NCBI GenBank assembly: GCA_003669575.1
Contig: QWOR01000013.1
Span: 1 to 12,599 of the forward strand
Length of the DNA stretch: 12,599 bases
Direction: 5' to 3'
Origin: Planctomycetota bacterium
Lineage (GTDB): Bacteria > Planctomycetota > Planctomycetia > Planctomycetales > Planctomycetaceae
Below the pieces are notes generated by a model, which was not told the DNA's origin, did not search any database, and worked only from the letters and a program-made list of their open reading frames with translations. Positions 11,515 to 12,599 of this stretch are shown here, piece by piece. Made by a program: the position numbers and the translations under genes. Position 1 is the first letter of the stretch. The number at the start of each line of letters is the position of its first letter.

Positions 11515-12599
11515 TCACCGTGAGGATTCCGATCGGAGCAGTCGTTTTCGTTCTTTCTTGGAGAGACTCTTCCACCGCTCAGGGGAATAGCCTTCGGGAA
11601 TCGAGCTGGAAGCGCTCTCGGATTCAGATTCGGCAACAGGCAATGTCTCGTTGTCACCGAACTCCGTCAGGTCTTCCCGTTGCGAGACGGCGCTTTCAGT
11701 AATCTCAAAGTGCGGCGGTGGAATTGGCTGAGGCGGGTGCACGTGCAATGGCTGTAGCACACTCGAGTCAGCTGCGGCCTGATCCCTAGACGGCTGGTTG
11801 ATCGGGCGGAGGTTCACCGCCTTCGTGACAGGCGACTCTTCGACCAACGGTTCCGTCGATTTGCCGATCGCCGAGGAACGACGTTTCGAAGCCACCGAGG
11901 TCTTCACTGCGGGACGCTGCTCGGCGATGGTGTTCGAAGTGGTTTCTTTCGATCCTGTTCTGGTCGCTTTCGCAGCGGCCCGTTTGGCACGTTGAATCTG
12001 CCACTCTTCGTTTGCCATTAACGCCACATGTCGGGCAAAGGCTTTCACTCGAACTTCCCAGCGACTCGGTTGTCGTGGCTGCAGAGACTCACGCGAAGCC
12101 TCATTCGTCACATATGTCACGAACCGGGCGTGAATGAGCAGCGATGACGCAAACACCGTCGGCCACAAGGCGCACAGCGCCTCACTGATCGGAGAAACCC
12201 ACAGCGTGGGCCAGACCAGCGAACCCACCAGCATATTGAGCCCCGCCATCACAGCCACGATTCGGCTCGCCCGCACCCATTGCCGACTCACTGAGCGAAA
12301 CGGCATGTCTCGTCGCATCAGGTGGAACGCCGACAACAACAAGGTCGTGGCAGGCACCATCCAGCAGACTGTCTCGGCTTCCAGCCAGACCAGATTCGAT
12401 CCACCGGCGAGAGAGTTTGCCCAGCGCTCGTGAAACCGGGTGACTGTCGCGACACAGAAGATCGAACAGACTGCTCCCACCCAGAACCAGACCCGGTATC
12501 GTCCGGAGAAATCCTTACGGCTGCGCGACCGCCTCCACAGGATCAAAAACGAAAGCTGAGAACAGGTCAGCAGGACCGTCGAGTTAAAGAACCTCAACA
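11515..12599 (-). CDS. Multi-pass membrane protein with long disordered C-terminus (5' end outside window or at edge)
   Basis: The frame is open to the right edge. A TTG at 12595-12597 could start it, but the true start is probably further out, so treat it as 5'-partial (at least 360 aa). Counting from that TTG, hydrophobic segments lie at about 5-21, 34-52, 68-93, 108-134 and 136-163. A basic amphipathic stretch follows (178-213: VRVKAFARHVALMANEEWQ, QRAKRAAAKA), then a long Ser/Pro/Glu/Gln-rich region (214-335) with HPPQPIPPPH. The extreme C-terminus is YSPERWKSLSKKERKRLLRS, a conserved-looking basic motif after the disorder. I do not know the family; the basic terminal motif is one I associate with planctomycete proteins. 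The cytoplasmic tail could bind nucleic acid or acidic lipid, but that is speculation. The stop is TGA at 11515-11517, with no clear terminator. Confidence 0.75.
   Translation of the reverse strand, partial: LRFFNSTVLLTCSQLSFLILWRRSRSRKDFSGRYRVWFWVGAVCSIFCVATVTRFHERWANSLAGGSNLVWLEAETVCWMVPATTLLLSAFHLMRRDMPFRSVSRQWVRASRIVAVMAGLNMLVGSLVWPTLWVSPISEALCALWPTVFASSLLIHARFVTYVTNEASRESLQPRQPSRWEVRVKAFARHVALMANEEWQIQRAKRAAAKATRTGSKETTSNTIAEQRPAVKTSVASKRRSSAIGKSTEPLVEESPVTKAVNLRPINQPSRDQAAADSSVLQPLHVHPPQPIPPPHFEITESAVSQREDLTEFGDNETLPVAESESESASSSIPEGYSPERWKSLSKKERKRLLRSESSR

Overview
The window looks like chromosomal DNA from a planctomycete, probably of the Planctomycetales/Planctomycetaceae type. The grounds are a DUF1501 protein tail at the left edge, several short or membrane proteins of a kind I associate only with that phylum, a MoxR ATPase, a CsrA with a C-terminal tail, moderately GC-rich coding sequence, and frequent GTG/TTG starts with patchy Shine-Dalgarno sites. 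The genus cannot be fixed from sequence alone. I see no rRNA, tRNA, CRISPR array, transposase or phage gene.

Layout, left to right. At 1-414 (+) is the C-terminal third of a DUF1501 protein. It converges on two minus-strand genes: a 126-aa conserved hypothetical (468-848) and a MoxR-type AAA+ ATPase (985-1953). A divergent intergenic region with two palindromes separates moxR from a 95-aa hypothetical (2226-2513, +). After about 355 bases with no convincing gene come two plus-strand genes for probable lipoproteins. One is LpoB-like (2869-3537); the other is a COG3014-type lipoprotein (3571-5025). They converge on a minus-strand pair that probably forms an operon: trimeric-type purine nucleoside phosphorylase (6747-7583), then a DASS/SLC13 anion:sodium symporter (5048-6715). 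A 360-base divergent region rich in inverted repeats leads to a secreted or membrane protein of unknown function (7944-8603, +), an RlmI-like 23S rRNA methyltransferase (8725-10035, +) and an NfsB-like nitroreductase (10161-10814, +). An 83-base near-perfect hairpin lies between the nitroreductase and csrA (10929-11156, -). The right edge holds a minus-strand membrane protein, truncated at its 5' end by the window (11515-12599).

Most of the window reads as ordinary core or housekeeping chromosome: purine salvage, anion transport, rRNA methylation, redox, and post-transcriptional regulation. The points worth a second look are the LpoB-like/COG3014 lipoprotein pair in a planctomycete, a purine phosphorylase whose base and ribose pockets mix PNP-type and MTAP-type residues, the long hairpin next to csrA, and several well-formed palindromes or inverted repeats in divergent promoter regions. 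I found nothing I can defend as a wholly new multi-gene system. Family assignments are from memory of motifs and no search was run.
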